From Prevotellaceae bacterium UBA3627 (lineage in GTDB: Bacteria > Bacteroidota > Bacteroidia > Bacteroidales > Bacteroidaceae), in contig DFLE01000044.1 of NCBI GenBank assembly GCA_002373375.1, forward strand, positions 7,442-29,550: a stretch of DNA of 22,109 bases, given 5' to 3'. Under the pieces are notes generated by a model. That model was not told where the DNA came from. It ran no database searches and saw only the letters and a list, made by a program, of their open reading frames with translations. Both the position numbers and the translations under genes were made by a program. Shown in pieces: positions 21,424 to 22,109 of the stretch. Within the stretch, counting starts at the first letter, position 1. Every line of letters begins with the position of its first letter.

Positions 21424-22109
21424 TTAATCTTCTATCTCCAGCTCCACCGGACAGTGGTCTGAACCCATTATGTCTGTGTGTATAACTGCCGCACGCACCT
21501 GAGGCATCAAGCGCTCTGAGACTACAAAATAATCTATACGCCACCCTACATTCTTCTCACGGGCATGAAAACGGTATGACCACCATGAGAACACCTGCTC
21601 TTCCGGATGAAGCATACGGAACGTATCATTGAACCCTGCGGCAAGAAGAGCAGAGAACTTTCCTCGCTCCTCGTCACTGAAGCCTGCATTCTGATGGTTT
21701 GTCTTCGGATTCTTCAAGTCTATCTCCTCATGAGCCACATTCAGGTCACCACAGAATATCACTGGCTTCTTCTTATCCAAGGCCTTTATATAGTCAAGGA
21801 AGGCATCCTCCCACTCCATGCGGTAGTCCAGACGTCGCAAACCGTCCTGAGCGTTAGGCACATAAACAGTAATGACATAGAACTTCTCATACTCCAGTGT
21901 TATGATGCGTCCTTCCTGGTTATGCACGTCAGTCGGGTCATACGTCACAGAGCCGTCGGCAGCCACGCGCCCCATACCATAGCTCACACTGAGAGGCTGG
22001 TGCTTCGTAAAGATAGCCGTACCACTGTATCCTTTCTTCTCTGCATAGTTCCAGTAAGAGTGATAGCCGGGGAAAGCAAGGTCAAGCTGTCCCTCCTGCA
22101 TCTTTGTCT
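21424..22109 (-). CDS. xth: Exodeoxyribonuclease III / AP endonuclease, 5' end outside window
   Basis: About 228 residues of a protein of about 250; the frame is open to the window edge, reading TKMQEGQLDL, the usual continuation of LQETK. The enzyme cleaves DNA 5' of abasic sites and trims 3' ends in base-excision repair, using Mg2+. Catalytic landmarks of the exonuclease-endonuclease-phosphatase fold are all visible: YWNYAEKKGYSGTAIF, VYVPNA, GDLNVAHEEIDL, WRIDYFVVS and the final GSDHCPVEL with its catalytic Asp-His. The Met at 22101 is internal, not the start. It precedes the Fur-family gene by 3 bp, so the two are surely co-transcribed. Confidence 0.94.
   Translation of the reverse strand, partial: TKMQEGQLDLAFPGYHSYWNYAEKKGYSGTAIFTKHQPLSVSYGMGRVAADGSVTYDPTDVHNQEGRIITLEYEKFYVITVYVPNAQDGLRRLDYRMEWEDAFLDYIKALDKKKPVIFCGDLNVAHEEIDLKNPKTNHQNAGFSDEERGKFSALLAAGFNDTFRMLHPEEQVFSWWSYRFHAREKNVGWRIDYFVVSERLMPQVRAAVIHTDIMGSDHCPVELEIED

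Noticed and set aside
1..22109. tRNA, rRNA, insertion sequence, phage or toxin-antitoxin genes
   Set aside because: None seen: no transposase or integrase motifs in any long frame, and no RNA gene recognised by eye. A covariance-model search would be needed to exclude small RNAs.

Overview
The window reads as a chromosomal segment of a Bacteroidales bacterium, most likely Prevotella or a close relative. Reasons: promoters of the Bacteroidetes type (TTTG, about 20 bp, TAnnTTTG), no clear Shine-Dalgarno sequences, a type IX secretion protein of the PorZ type with a C-terminal sorting domain, the rsfS-ftsH-cdsA gene order, and secreted plant-polysaccharide enzymes (GH127-like and PL11). The genus is inferred from protein style only; no database search was possible.

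Layout. (1) Positions 1-451 hold the 3' end of a UDP-glucose 6-dehydrogenase gene, closed by a strong hairpin terminator. (2) Positions 452-1086 are non-coding and carry a 22-bp-period repeat array and the rsfS promoter. (3) Positions 1087-8700 are a plus-strand run: rsfS, ftsH, cdsA, a secreted GH127/DUF1680 glycosidase, and a membrane-anchored nucleotide-sugar 4,6-dehydratase (CapD/FlaA1/WbpM type). The three spacers from rsfS to the glycosidase are filled by short tandem repeats. (4) Positions 8713-9699 (minus strand) encode a Ca2+/Na+ antiporter of the YrbG type. (5) Positions 9850-11967 encode a PL11 rhamnogalacturonan lyase with an odd Arg/Gly/Gln-rich insertion. (6) Positions 11973-16269 are a surface-glycan operon with its own promoter: FemAB/GNAT-like transferase, Wzx-type flippase, ATP-grasp enzyme and GT2 glycosyltransferase. 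(7) Positions 16180-22109 (minus strand) are a tightly packed run, read in transcription order: exonuclease III (5' end outside the window), a Fur-family regulator, a GT2, PorZ, a second GT2 and a GT4. It converges on the glycan operon with a 90-bp tail-to-tail coding overlap.

How it fits together. The dehydrogenase (UDP-glucuronate), the dehydratase (deoxy-amino sugars), flippase, transferases, ATP-grasp enzyme and four glycosyltransferases together look like machinery for a surface polysaccharide. PorZ in other Bacteroidetes binds anionic LPS and presents it to the type IX sortase. Finding porZ between glycosyltransferase genes suggests that this glycan, or part of it, may be the anchor placed on T9SS cargo. 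That link is inference.

The most unusual sequence signals are a terminator-like hairpin inside the first ORF of the glycan operon, the 22-bp array upstream of rsfS, the 9-bp TATAGNNAC arrays flanking cdsA, and the disordered insertion in the PL11 lyase.
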